NCBI GenBank assembly: GCA_014802015.1
Contig: JAAVDB010000043.1
Coordinates: forward strand, 1 to 36,422
DNA from: Bacteroides sp.
GTDB lineage: Bacteria > Bacteroidota > Bacteroidia > Bacteroidales > Muribaculaceae
DNA length: 36,422 nucleotides
Direction: 5' to 3'
Shown: positions 16,158-23,959 of the stretch, piece after piece
Numbering within the stretch: the first letter of the stretch is position 1
Layout of the letters: the number at the start of each line of letters is the position of its first letter
Notes under the pieces: model-generated
Databases searched by the model: none
Told to the model about the DNA's origin: nothing
Seen by the model: only the letters and a program-made list of their open reading frames with translations
Position numbers and translations under genes: made by a program

Positions 16158-16724
16158 TTATTTCTTACGGTATCCGCACTTGGGGCATACACCTTCATCG
16201 TTGAGCGCTATGCCGCAGAGGGGACAGCGGTCTATATCATTGTGGGTGTCAAAATCCATTGATGCGGCATTCACTCCGCTTGTAAATTTGATTTTGGCGA
16301 TGTTGAGCTTGTCCTTGAGAAGGTCGTAGACAATCTTAATCATTCCCTCGACGGTCATTGTCTCCTTGGTGACCACAAGACGTGCGTCAGGATAGGCGGT
16401 AGCCAATTCGGTCTTGAATGCAGGTCCCTTCATCGTGTTCTGCGGAGAGCCGTTGAGTATGCCCTGACGCTCATACACGCCGAGAATGGCGGGGAGCAGG
16501 GGGTCATCTTCGCGCAGTATGAGCGCGTGGTCAAAGTTCTGTAATACATCCCAGGCGGTCTTTCGGATCTCGTTGCAGGGGAATACCATGTTTACACCCT
16601 CATTTACGGTATCTTCCACCTCGATGGTCATAATGCCAGTGTGGCCGTGAAGGTACTGAGCCTCGCCCTTGAATCCGTAGAAACGGTGGGCATACTGAAT
16701 GTCGAATGTTGTAATGCTTCTCAT
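16158..16724 (-). CDS. QueD/PTPS-like protein with C-terminal zinc ribbon
   Basis: A 188-residue member of the 6-pyruvoyl-tetrahydropterin synthase/6-carboxytetrahydropterin synthase superfamily. Seen: FDIQYAHRFYG with the first metal ligand His13, YLHGHTGIM with His26 and His28, FDHALIL, and TVEGMIKIVYDLL, which carries the family Glu. QueD has a catalytic Cys in CxxxHGH; here that position is Ala22 (E21-A22-Q-Y-L-H26). The DF motif after the third strand is replaced by FPCNEI. The C-terminus adds a zinc ribbon, CPLC (167-170) and CPKC (180-183), that normal QueD (about 120 aa) lacks. Reaction therefore uncertain: a queuosine step, another pterin reaction, or none. It lies 99 bases downstream of the porin gene. 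Confidence 0.82.
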   Translation of the reverse strand: MRSITTFDIQYAHRFYGFKGEAQYLHGHTGIMTIEVEDTVNEGVNMVFPCNEIRKTAWDVLQNFDHALILREDDPLLPAILGVYERQGILNGSPQNTMKGPAFKTELATAYPDARLVVTKETMTVEGMIKIVYDLLKDKLNIAKIKFTSGVNAASMDFDTHNDIDRCPLCGIALNDEGVCPKCGYRKK

Positions 16725-16742
16725 ACGTTAATACTTATGTGT

Positions 16743-16785
16743 GTGTTGAAATGTAATGTGAGTTGCCTCGTTTACAATTCAACAC
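16743..16785. other. Inverted repeat upstream of the QueD-like gene
   Basis: GTGTTGAA (16743-16750) and TTCAACAC (16778-16785) form a perfect 8-bp inverted repeat with a 27-base loop, in the 99-base gap between porin and QueD-like gene. No U-run follows in the leftward direction, so it is more like leader structure than a terminator. Confidence 0.35.
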
Positions 16786-16823
16786 GCGAAATGTCCGTAT
16801 GGTTCACACTACTCTTAAAAAAA

Positions 16824-18806
16824 TCAGTTGAGGAAGTTGACCGACACACCCATCAGGAAGCGACGGGGATTGAGCGGATAGTGGGGTATCGAGAAGTAAT
16901 CCTGACCGCCGAATGAGCCTTGGTTGACGTGCGAGAAGAGGACAAAGAATCGTGCGCGCGACAACTGCATGTTGACGTATGCGTTCATGTACGGATAATT
17001 TCCGCACTTTATCTCATGCTGGTTGCAGAAGGTCATCGTCGACGGCTGATAGGAGGGCGCATAATAGCTCGTGTAATAATCCATATCCACGCCCATCTGC
17101 ACGTCGAGCACTTTGGCCACCTTGAATTGCAGATACAGGTTGGAGTACACGGCCAGCTGCGGGAGGGGCAGTACGGATGTGTCGGAGGATTTCTGATAGG
17201 TCACGGTATTGTTCCAGTGCAATGCGCGCCATCCCAAATCCTGATGCAGACGCAGACTCAGCACCTGGACACTGCCTCCGTTCTGGGCGGGCAGGCATCG
17301 GTCGTTGAAATATATCATGTTCTGAATATTCTCGACACAGACATTGGCCCGGGTCGATGTCTGCGGGATGTCAAGAATGCCTCCGAACCGCACCCGGCGT
17401 ATCTTGCCGAAATCATTCTCCCATATAAAGTGATTGGAGACGTAGTGATTCATCAGATAGGGCGCGGCGGTGTTGCTGAAGTGTCCGTAGCCCTGCACGG
17501 TCACAGTGTCGCCGAGCAGACGTATGTGGGTCGAGATGTTGCCGTCGGCCTGAATCTCGCCCGCGGCGGCTCCGGCTATGCCGAGTTTTACAGTACCCTC
17601 GTAATTGAGCAGCGAGCCATGACGCTTGGTGAGCTGGGCGCCTACGTATACATAATTTTCAGTAGCTTTAGGGGCCACCTTGTCAGCGTATGGATAGGGA
17701 GTGAGCCCCTCGGGGCGCGCATCTCCGACAATCGGTATGGAGTCGATCGTCTGGGTGTATTTGCGCAGGTCGTGTGTGATGAACGCGGCCAGGCCAGCCT
17801 TGGCATATTTGTTGAATCCCTCAAGCAGAGCCACTCCGAGAGTGTTGCGGATGGATGAGTAGGATGTGTTGTCACCTGTGCTGTTGGCCGTGATGTAATG
17901 GTTTTCCCAGAAATTTTCATCACTCGACGAGGTATTATAGAAACGATGCCGGTCCTCGCTGTAGGACAATGTCCAGATAAAGCTTGACACGGGTACGTAT
18001 TCGCGGGCTATGATCGAGTCCTCGTAGACGGAGTCGTAGGTCTCCTTCCAGAATCCGACCTTGTAACGGTTATTTACGTAAATCTGCTTGCCGTTAAGAC
18101 GGTTGCGTGACGCGGTCAGGTTAGTGGGTATGTTCTTGGGATTGATCTTCGAGAGTCCGCCCTGTATCTCGGCGGGGTCGAGGATGTAGAGGTCGTCGGT
18201 GATGCCGCCGTTCTCCTGATTGAGAGCGTTGTAGCTGTTGATATAGCCCTGAAATTCGTAACGATCACCCATATATGAGCCGAAGAGGTTCCAGTTGAAA
18301 GCCTTGGCGGCCTGATTGGCGTACGAGCCTTTTGAGTAAGGATAGTCGATCTTGAGTCCGATCTGCCCTTTGGGACTGAAGTTGCCCGAGAAGAGAAAGC
18401 GGAAATAATCCTGAGCTATGTCACGTCCGCCACCTGTGTTGTAGCCGACCAACGACATCGGTATGCGGGTGTTGTAGAAACGCTGTTGGCTCTCGGAGGG
18501 CAGCCAGTAACGCTTGGCATCCTTGAGAAAGAACGGGCTTATAGGCTCCTGCTCCATGAATATCATGTTCTTGCCGGCCGAAGCCTGATTGCCTGTAGTG
18601 GCGAAGGCATTGGATACGGCCGTGGGTATAGCCGTGCGATAATAGTTGTACAACAACGTATCAATCGGGGCCGGATAATGCAGTCCGAGCGGTTGAAGTA
18701 TGCCCCATGCGTAACTCGGCTCGACCACCGGCTCAACGGCCGAAGCACGGTGAACGCATACGACTGACAGTATAAGGACGATTAAGATCGATAATCTCTG
18801 TTTCAT
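16824..18806 (-). CDS. Putative outer-membrane porin (Porin_10-like)
   Basis: A 660-residue exported beta-barrel protein of the Bacteroidota putative porin type (Porin_10). The signal peptide is MKQRLSILIVLILSVVCVHR plus an ASA-V cleavage site. Seen: early PIDTLLYNYYRTAIP and QDYFRFLFSGNFSP, an alternating aromatic strand pattern throughout (for example FIWTLSYSEDRHRFYN and FFVLFSHVN) and a final segment RRFLMGVSVNFLN suited to barrel assembly. Start is ATG 18806: a longer open frame exists but includes promoter DNA. Two leftward promoters are possible: a box 5 bases from the ATG, and a stronger one 140 bases away that is separated from the gene by an intrinsic terminator. Confidence 0.85.
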   Translation of the reverse strand: MKQRLSILIVLILSVVCVHRASAVEPVVEPSYAWGILQPLGLHYPAPIDTLLYNYYRTAIPTAVSNAFATTGNQASAGKNMIFMEQEPISPFFLKDAKRYWLPSESQQRFYNTRIPMSLVGYNTGGGRDIAQDYFRFLFSGNFSPKGQIGLKIDYPYSKGSYANQAAKAFNWNLFGSYMGDRYEFQGYINSYNALNQENGGITDDLYILDPAEIQGGLSKINPKNIPTNLTASRNRLNGKQIYVNNRYKVGFWKETYDSVYEDSIIAREYVPVSSFIWTLSYSEDRHRFYNTSSSDENFWENHYITANSTGDNTSYSSIRNTLGVALLEGFNKYAKAGLAAFITHDLRKYTQTIDSIPIVGDARPEGLTPYPYADKVAPKATENYVYVGAQLTKRHGSLLNYEGTVKLGIAGAAAGEIQADGNISTHIRLLGDTVTVQGYGHFSNTAAPYLMNHYVSNHFIWENDFGKIRRVRFGGILDIPQTSTRANVCVENIQNMIYFNDRCLPAQNGGSVQVLSLRLHQDLGWRALHWNNTVTYQKSSDTSVLPLPQLAVYSNLYLQFKVAKVLDVQMGVDMDYYTSYYAPSYQPSTMTFCNQHEIKCGNYPYMNAYVNMQLSRARFFVLFSHVNQGSFGGQDYFSIPHYPLNPRRFLMGVSVNFLN

Positions 18807-18811
18807 GTGTG

Positions 18812-18819
18812 CAAATTTA
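18812..18819 (-). promoter_or_regulatory. -7 box next to the porin start codon
   Basis: The reverse strand reads TAAATTTG, an exact TAnnTTTG, ending 5 bases before the ATG at 18806. The predicted transcript would be leaderless or nearly so. No matching -33 box. Confidence 0.45.
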
Positions 18820-18875
18820 GCACAATTCGGCCGTAACGCCATATCCGAACTCAAATAATATGTGAAAATCAGGCA

Positions 18876-18940
18876 CAAAAAAAATTATCCGTCATCCCGA
18901 CGAATAATCTTCTTACCTTAAATCTAATACCATGAAAAAC
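18876..18940 (-). ncRNA. Candidate small RNA or attenuated leader (about 65 nt)
   Basis: A leftward transcript starting near 18940 would contain a six-codon ORF (ATG at 18933-18931, peptide MVLDLR, TAA at 18915-18913). Five bases later comes an intrinsic terminator: arms 18899-18908 and 18884-18893 pair at nine of ten positions around a 5-base loop and are followed by a run of eight U (18883-18876). A full promoter lies just upstream (18946-18976). It is either a stand-alone small RNA or a leader in which translation of the mini-ORF could control read-through into the porin gene. No known RNA family was recognised. The remaining 18807-19175 gap holds other boxes listed separately. Confidence 0.5.
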
Positions 18941-18945
18941 TGATG

Positions 18946-18976
18946 CAAAGTTATAGAGAATTGATAACACTGCAAA
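18946..18976 (-). promoter_or_regulatory. Complete Bacteroidota promoter facing left
   Basis: On the reverse strand TTTG (18973-18976) is the -33 box and TAACTTTG (18946-18953) the -7 box. Both are exact and exactly 19 bp apart, the best promoter match in the window. The start falls near 18940, at the head of the short terminated unit. Confidence 0.7.
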
Positions 18977-18996
18977 TTTTTATGTTATAAAACACA

Positions 18997-19026
18997 CTCT
19001 CGTTAACACGATTTAACTACCGAGAG
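18997..19026. other. Two-part inverted repeat upstream of znuA
   Basis: CTCTC/GAGAG at the outside and GTTAA/TTAAC inside (18997-19026) make a hairpin or operator-like palindrome about 55 bases before the znuA -7 box. No T-run follows. A metal-regulator site is possible, but it does not match a Zur or Fur consensus I know. Confidence 0.3.
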
Positions 19027-19079
19027 CTATAATGCTAAAATTTGAATACAAAAAAGTAGGATGTTTGCTAAAATTTCCT

Positions 19080-19087
19080 TATATTTG
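19080..19087 (+). promoter_or_regulatory. -7 box for znuA-znuC
   Basis: TATATTTG matches TAnnTTTG and leaves a leader of about 80 bases to the znuA ATG. A TTTG lies upstream but at only about 12 bp, too close for a standard -33. Confidence 0.45.
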
Positions 19088-19175
19088 CAAAAAATTTACA
19101 ATAGCTCGTACGTCTTTAAGGTAACTTGTTCTCCCGACGGACTCCGGTTAATATCCATTAGGCAACACAATATAG

Positions 19176-20060
19176 ATGAAATCACATAATTATATAATAT
19201 ATATACTCATGGTCTGCTCTCTGACGGCGGCCTGGATCGCCACCGGATGCGGTGCCGCTCCGAGCGAACGCCCCATCGTCACCGTCAGCATCGAGCCTCA
19301 GCGCTACATTCTGGAACAGATCACCGGCGACCGCGTGCAGGTGAGGAGTCTGCTCACCGAGGGGGCCAACCCCGAGACGTACGACCCGTCGGTGACCCAC
19401 ATGCACAATCTGGGCAAATCACTCGGGTATCTGCGCATGGGCAATATAGGTTTCGAGGCCGCCCTCATCGATAAAATCAGCGAGGCTAATCCCGACCTGA
19501 AGATATTTGACACCTCGGCCGGCGTGACTCCGATACTCGGCACACACTCACACGGCCACGAGGAGCACTCAACCGTTGACCCGCACACATGGACCTCGGT
19601 AAAAAATGCTAAAATCATAGCCCGCAACATGCTTCAGGCGATGGAGCAGATCGACTCGGCCAACAAGGAATATTATTCGGCCAATTACGAGCGGTTCATA
19701 ACCCATCTCGATTCGCTGGACAATGCTATAACCGTCAGTCTGACTCCGCACCGAGGCGAGTCGTTCATGGTGTGGCACCCGTCACTGAGCTACTTCGCAC
19801 GTGATTACGGACTCAATCAGGTGGTGGTGGGCAATGCCGAGCATAAGGATAATTCGGTCAACGACCTGCGCGGCGCCATTGACCACGCACGTGAGACGGG
19901 CGCCCGAATATTCTTCTTTCAGAAAGACATCGACAGCCGTCAGGTGTCGGCCATCAACTCCGAGCTGCAGTCGGACGAAGTTAACATCAATCCCCTGTCA
20001 TACCAGTGGGAAGAGGAGATAATCAGGATAGCCGACGCACTGGCCGGACGGACATTATGA
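19176..20060 (+). CDS. znuA: Zinc/manganese ABC transporter substrate-binding lipoprotein
   Basis: A 294-residue cluster A-I (ZnuA/TroA-type) metal-binding lipoprotein. The lipobox IATGC puts the lipidated Cys at 25. Seen: IVTVSIEPQRYILEQITGD (34-52), TEGANPETYDPSVTHM with a His ligand (61-76), a short His-rich loop THSHGHEEHS (123-132), the ligand motif DPHTW (135-139) and MVWHPSLSYFARDYGL with the third His. The His-rich loop favours zinc. Its TGA overlaps the ATG of znuC (ATGA), so they are translationally coupled. No permease gene follows. Confidence 0.92.
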   Translation: MKSHNYIIYILMVCSLTAAWIATGCGAAPSERPIVTVSIEPQRYILEQITGDRVQVRSLLTEGANPETYDPSVTHMHNLGKSLGYLRMGNIGFEAALIDKISEANPDLKIFDTSAGVTPILGTHSHGHEEHSTVDPHTWTSVKNAKIIARNMLQAMEQIDSANKEYYSANYERFITHLDSLDNAITVSLTPHRGESFMVWHPSLSYFARDYGLNQVVVGNAEHKDNSVNDLRGAIDHARETGARIFFFQKDIDSRQVSAINSELQSDEVNINPLSYQWEEEIIRIADALAGRTL

Positions 20061-20752
20061 CCAATTCAGAGCAGGACATCATCATATCGCTGCGCGACAT
20101 AGCACGGCGATGGGAAGGACGCACAGTGCTGTCCGACATAAATTTTGACGTACGTCTCGGCGATTTCATCGCCATCACCGGGCCTAACGGCGGGGGCAAG
20201 ACCACACTGCTGCGTATAATACTGCGCCTGCTCAAACCATCGACAGGCTCAGTGACATACCTGAGCGGAGGGATGCCTACGGACAGTCTGTCCATCGGCT
20301 ATCTACCGCAGAAGAATATGATCGACTCACACTTTCCGATCACCGTCGAGGAGGTCGTGGCCTCAGGACTGCTCGGCAGCAGCACAGACCGGCAGGAGAT
20401 CCGCAGACTTACAGCCGAGACACTGAAGCTCATAGGGCTTGAACAGCATTCGACCAAAAGCATCGGCGCACTGTCGGGCGGACAGTTGCAGCGCGCATTG
20501 CTGGGCCGTGCCGTCATCTCTCATCCGAGCGTGCTGGTGCTTGACGAGCCGTTGAGCTATGTCGACAAGCAGTTTGAACATTATATATATGACCTTGTGG
20601 CCGATCTGTCGCACGACACGACGATACTGCTGGTGTCACACGAGATGTCGACCATAGCCGATATGGCCAACAGGCATCTCATCATCGACCATACGCTCAG
20701 AGAGTGCCACTCGGCCCATCATCATGTCCACTATGATTGTGACAACGGCTGA
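20057..20752 (+). CDS. znuC: Metal ABC transporter ATP-binding protein
   Basis: A 231-residue ATPase subunit of a zinc-type importer. Seen: Walker A GPNGGGKTT (42-50), Q-loop YLPQKN (82-87), signature LSGGQLQR (139-146), Walker B VLVLDEP (159-165), and switch His in VSHEMS. The C-terminus ends in a His-rich tail (HSAHHHVHYD), common in metal importers. Start is the ATG at 20057 overlapping the znuA stop; a longer frame would run back inside znuA. A terminator follows directly, so the membrane subunit (ZnuB) must be encoded elsewhere or supplied by another system. Confidence 0.93.
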   Translation: MTNSEQDIIISLRDIARRWEGRTVLSDINFDVRLGDFIAITGPNGGGKTTLLRIILRLLKPSTGSVTYLSGGMPTDSLSIGYLPQKNMIDSHFPITVEEVVASGLLGSSTDRQEIRRLTAETLKLIGLEQHSTKSIGALSGGQLQRALLGRAVISHPSVLVLDEPLSYVDKQFEHYIYDLVADLSHDTTILLVSHEMSTIADMANRHLIIDHTLRECHSAHHHVHYDCDNG

Positions 20753-20768
20753 TAAGGCCCGATAAACC

Positions 20769-20820
20769 ATAACGACCGAGGGGTTGACGACAATCATGTC
20801 ATCAACCCCTCGGTCATTAT
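20769..20820. terminator. Bidirectional terminator between znuC and nlpE-like gene
   Basis: A perfect 14-bp stem (20774-20787 with 20802-20815; arm GACCGAGGGGTTGA), extended past a mismatch by four A-T pairs on the outside. It lies between convergent genes. Confidence 0.85.
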
Positions 20821-20837
20821 TTATTTCAGTTATGTTA

Positions 20838-21323
20838 TTACTTTACGAGACGCAGAGTATAGTTGAGACCGCTCGGCGGCATCTCAAAATCAGCGTTAGT
20901 CATCGTGACGGCCGAGTCAGAGTCGACGATAAAATACATGGTGTCGCCCTGCTTGCCCTTAGGTGCATCCTCGACAAGTTTGAGGAATGTCTTTCCGGCA
21001 TTGGCTCCCTCACCCTTGATAACGGTGAAGTCACCCTTGCTCTTGAAGGAAGAAATATCCTTATAACCGGTCATTGATGTCGAGTCAGAACCGATGTATG
21101 TCTGCACGAGATCATAATCACCGTCGGTATAGTTGTTGTCATCGTCATAATCGAGTTTCAGAGTGTAACGGATGCCGTCACAGTCAGCTGCGGGGAGCAC
21201 ACCTGTGTACACCTTATCGTCCGAACGATCGACCTTGCAGCCCTTTGAGTCACATGTGTTGCCTGTACATGCCGACAGTCCCAACATGGCGACTGCGGCC
21301 GCAGCATAAATTGCCTTTTTCAT
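20838..21323 (-). CDS. NlpE-like copper-resistance lipoprotein
   Basis: A 161-residue lipoprotein (lipobox LSAC, Cys19) with an NlpE N-terminal-type domain. The family motif is YxGxLPCADCxGI; here it is YTGVLPAADCDGIRYTLKL, with Ala45 instead of the first Cys and Cys48 kept. The C-terminal half has the family pattern of strands (GDFTVIKGEG, FLKLVEDAPKG, YTLRLVK). In E. coli, NlpE senses surface and lipoprotein-sorting stress and signals through Cpx; in this phylum the role is unknown. It shares direction with the DcaP-like porin 68 bases upstream and faces znuC. A one-mismatch -7 box (TACCTTTA, 21354-21361, reverse strand) precedes it. Confidence 0.82.
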   Translation of the reverse strand: MKKAIYAAAAVAMLGLSACTGNTCDSKGCKVDRSDDKVYTGVLPAADCDGIRYTLKLDYDDDNNYTDGDYDLVQTYIGSDSTSMTGYKDISSFKSKGDFTVIKGEGANAGKTFLKLVEDAPKGKQGDTMYFIVDSDSAVTMTNADFEMPPSGLNYTLRLVK

Positions 21324-21391
21324 ATAAATTTCTTTTTATAATTTTCTGATTTATAAAGGTAACAATCCGGAGGCACGTTTAGTTCAGGCCG

Positions 21392-22702
21392 TCAGAACGA
21401 GAACTCGCACATGGCTCCTATGCGACGTCCCCAGGCGTGGTTGCCATCATAGTTCTCACGACGTCCCACGTTGGCCTCGGCACCCACGGTGATGCGCGGA
21501 GTGATCTTGTAGAAGAAGTTGCAGGCGGCGTAGAGTCCCGAACGGTATCCGTTGCCTTCACGCGGAGCCGACATCATATTGCGGGCCTGACCTGCGGTCA
21601 TCGACACCGACATGCGGTGTGAGAAATGATAGCCGAGTCCTAAGAAATAGCTCCAGGAGGGGACGGTGCGCAGACGTCCGGGGGCGTCGGGATTGACCTC
21701 AAGGTCATACTGTCCCATGAGGAAGTCGCCACCAACGTTAGAGTATGAACGACCTATGTTACCGATGCCGTACACGGTGAGCGCACGTGTGGGATTGAAC
21801 ACAGTCGAGAGCTGGAATCCGTAGCCGAGCGGCGAGTGATTACGACCGTTGACCAGATCGCGGTAAGGGAGCACTCGCGTGATGGCCGACAGGCGCACAT
21901 GCTGGTCGGAAGCCCACTGATACTGAACCATCGCCGCGAAGTTGGGCACCGTATATGAGCGTACACCAACACTCTCATCATCACCCGGGAGGTTCATCGA
22001 GGGGGTCTCGACCGATGCCGCAACACTGATGCCATGCTTGAACTCATGAGTCCAGCGCACGAGCAGCGATGTGAAGTCCATGCTCATCGTCGAGCTGTTG
22101 GCATCGACGGTCGGCGCGACGGCCTGTCCGTCCGAGAATGTCGAGGTGGCGTAACCCACGGTCCAGTCGTTGACAGTAGCGTATGCCTTGTTGAGCTTGA
22201 AGTCCTGCCCGTTGTATCCGTCAAACTTGGCAAGAATATACAGCTGATAGGAACCTATGCGCGTATTGCGCCCGATCATACGCAGGAACAGCGCCGTACC
22301 CGACGGTGTGGTGCCGAATTTATTGCGGTTGAGAGGTGTATCACCGATAGGCACATTGTAAGGGGTGAATGCCGAGCCGGGCATGGAGTTACCCGGGTCA
22401 TAGAAGGCGCGCATCTTGACTTCACCACCCACACCCATAGCCATGTTGCCGGTCTGGCTCATAAACATGAAGTAGGGAGCTGCCGGATCCTGATAGTTGC
22501 GGAACTGATCGAGATAGAAGGTCTCGATGAGCGAGCGGATGGAGTCCTTGCTTAGATGTTCGTTCTTTCCTATCACCATTATATGATGGTTGTCGATAAG
22601 AGAATCCTGAGCCTCCTGACGGATGGTAGGAGATACGGCCGACGCGCTTACGGCGGTCAGACCTAATGCAAGCCCTAACAGGCGGTGTGAAGCGTGAGTC
22701 AT
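21392..22702 (-). CDS. DcaP-like outer-membrane porin
   Basis: A 436-residue barrel protein of the DcaP-like trimeric porin type. Signal peptide about 1-22 (MTHASHRLLGLALGLTAVSASA). Seen: a helical N-terminal part, GEVKMRAFYDPGNS, the family-like stretch KLNKAYATVNDWTVGYATST followed by FSDGQAVAPTVDANSS, then repeated aromatic strands and a C-terminal RRIGAMCEFSF ending in Phe, as expected for barrel assembly. Family members in other phyla take up small negatively charged solutes; the solute here is unknown. Start at ATG 22702, since upstream sequence in frame lacks signal-peptide character. Divergent from the ECF sigma gene. Confidence 0.83.
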   Translation of the reverse strand: MTHASHRLLGLALGLTAVSASAVSPTIRQEAQDSLIDNHHIMVIGKNEHLSKDSIRSLIETFYLDQFRNYQDPAAPYFMFMSQTGNMAMGVGGEVKMRAFYDPGNSMPGSAFTPYNVPIGDTPLNRNKFGTTPSGTALFLRMIGRNTRIGSYQLYILAKFDGYNGQDFKLNKAYATVNDWTVGYATSTFSDGQAVAPTVDANSSTMSMDFTSLLVRWTHEFKHGISVAASVETPSMNLPGDDESVGVRSYTVPNFAAMVQYQWASDQHVRLSAITRVLPYRDLVNGRNHSPLGYGFQLSTVFNPTRALTVYGIGNIGRSYSNVGGDFLMGQYDLEVNPDAPGRLRTVPSWSYFLGLGYHFSHRMSVSMTAGQARNMMSAPREGNGYRSGLYAACNFFYKITPRITVGAEANVGRRENYDGNHAWGRRIGAMCEFSF

Positions 22703-22789
22703 AATGCAATGAGTATTTATATCTTTATACCCACATAACACTCAAATACTAAAAATTGTTTCAAAACATAAAAAAAGTTGTGAACCGCG

Positions 22790-22818
22790 TGTAACATTCG
22801 CCTACCTGATACGTCTAT
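22790..22818 (+). promoter_or_regulatory. ECF-type promoter of the sigma factor operon
   Basis: TGTAAC (22790-22795) and CGTCTA (22812-22817) are 16 bp apart. An AAC-containing -35 and a CGTC -10 are typical of promoters read by ECF sigma factors, so the operon is probably autoregulated. The predicted start lies only a few bases before the ATG at 22827. Confidence 0.6.
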
Positions 22819-22826
22819 AAGATAGA

Positions 22827-23330
22827 ATGGACCGCAAAGAGTTTGAAACCATAGTCCCGGCCCTGCGTGACCGCATAGTCAGTCTCGTCGGACGTATGGT
22901 GTCCCCGGGCTCCGGCTCAGACATGGCCGAAGATGTGGCGCAGGACACCCTCCTGCGTCTGTGGTCCCGTCGTGACACTCTCGATTCGTACCGCAGTGTC
23001 GAAGCGCTGGCCATGGTGATGGCCCGCAACCGCACTATCGATCTGCTCAGGTCGGAACAACCGGGACGCTGCACGAGCATCGACGGTATCGATTCGCCCG
23101 ACTCGGGACCTGACCCGCACCAGTCGCTTGAGGCCGGCGAGGCCGAGACCCGTATGCGCGACATTCTCGACTCACTCCCGTCAGCCCAGCAGGCCCTCAT
23201 CAGGATGCGACACGCCGAGGGGATGGAGATAGACGAGATCGCAGCGCTCACGGGCTCGTCACCCGGCTCGATACGCACCGCCCTGTCGAGGGCACGACGA
23301 CACATCAAAGAACTCTTTCTTCAACAATAA
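22827..23330 (+). CDS. ECF RNA polymerase sigma factor
   Basis: A 167-residue sigma-70 family factor of the ECF type. Region 2 (about 10-75) shows DMAEDVAQDTLLRLW and MARNRTIDLLRS. Region 4 (about 108-165) shows LDSLPSAQQALIRMRHAEGM and the DNA-reading helix SSPGSIRTALSRARRHIKEL. There is no SnoaL or other extra domain. The anti-sigma-like gene starts 12 bases later. It is preceded by an ECF-type promoter, suggesting that it drives its own operon. The inducing signal is not evident. Confidence 0.94.
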   Translation: MDRKEFETIVPALRDRIVSLVGRMVSPGSGSDMAEDVAQDTLLRLWSRRDTLDSYRSVEALAMVMARNRTIDLLRSEQPGRCTSIDGIDSPDSGPDPHQSLEAGEAETRMRDILDSLPSAQQALIRMRHAEGMEIDEIAALTGSSPGSIRTALSRARRHIKELFLQQ

Positions 23331-23342
23331 TTAAACACAAAA

Positions 23343-23900
23343 ATGGACCATATAAACGACAATAACTACACGCAATGGGTCGAACGTTTTCTTGACGCGG
23401 AGACCACTCTCGATCAGGAGCGTGAACTCTATGCCTACTTCGCACGTCCCGACCTGCCCGAGCATGCCCGCCGATACCGCGCGATGTTCGGATGGTATGA
23501 GGGATTGGAGAGCTCCGGCCGTGACTCCGACACGCCGGCAACGTCGCCCGTGCGCCTGCTCCCCCTGCGCCTGTGGCAGTGGGCCGGAATTGCTGCGGTG
23601 ATACTGCTGCTGTTCGCAGCCGGATTCATGCTCAGACCCTCGGTGACCGATCAAGGATATGTCACGGAGGACGGCACCATCTATAGCGGCTATATGATAC
23701 GCGACGGAAAGAAAATCACCGACATGGCGCTCATCTCGGCCGAGATGGACCGCATAAACAGTGAGATAGACAGCCATCTGGTAGACATAGACAGCTATAT
23801 GGACGACTATACATCACAGTTGCACGACGAGATCATGTCGTCATACGACATGGACAATCCTGATGTGCGTGACATAGTGGAGACGGCCTTCACCTTCTGA
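23343..23900 (+). CDS. Single-pass membrane protein, probable anti-sigma factor
   Basis: A 185-residue protein with a cytoplasmic N-terminal part of about 75 residues (VERFLDAETTLDQERELYAY, then MFGWYEGL), one membrane helix (about 78-97, LWQWAGIAAVILLLFAAGFM) and a periplasmic C-terminal part rich in Asp and Ser with repeated short helices. The FLDAETT...E..LYAYF pattern is common in Bacteroidota proteins encoded next to ECF sigma factors. It lacks an evident zinc-binding ZAS motif (HxxxCxxC). Position and topology support a role in holding the sigma factor at the membrane; there is no direct proof. Confidence 0.75.
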   Translation: MDHINDNNYTQWVERFLDAETTLDQERELYAYFARPDLPEHARRYRAMFGWYEGLESSGRDSDTPATSPVRLLPLRLWQWAGIAAVILLLFAAGFMLRPSVTDQGYVTEDGTIYSGYMIRDGKKITDMALISAEMDRINSEIDSHLVDIDSYMDDYTSQLHDEIMSSYDMDNPDVRDIVETAFTF

Positions 23901-23959
23901 ATCCATTCACGCGCGTACATATTATATAGTATATTACCAATATCAAACATTTCATTGCG

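Noticed and set aside
16920-17858. Long rightward open frame opposite the porin gene (312 codons)
   Set aside because: Antisense shadow of a well-supported barrel protein; no signal peptide or family pattern.
18964-18988. ATAACA...TGTTAT as a Zur or Fur box for znuA
   Set aside because: Arms are in the opposite order to the Zur core I know and 13 bases apart, and the site overlaps the leftward -33 box; it is too weak to call.
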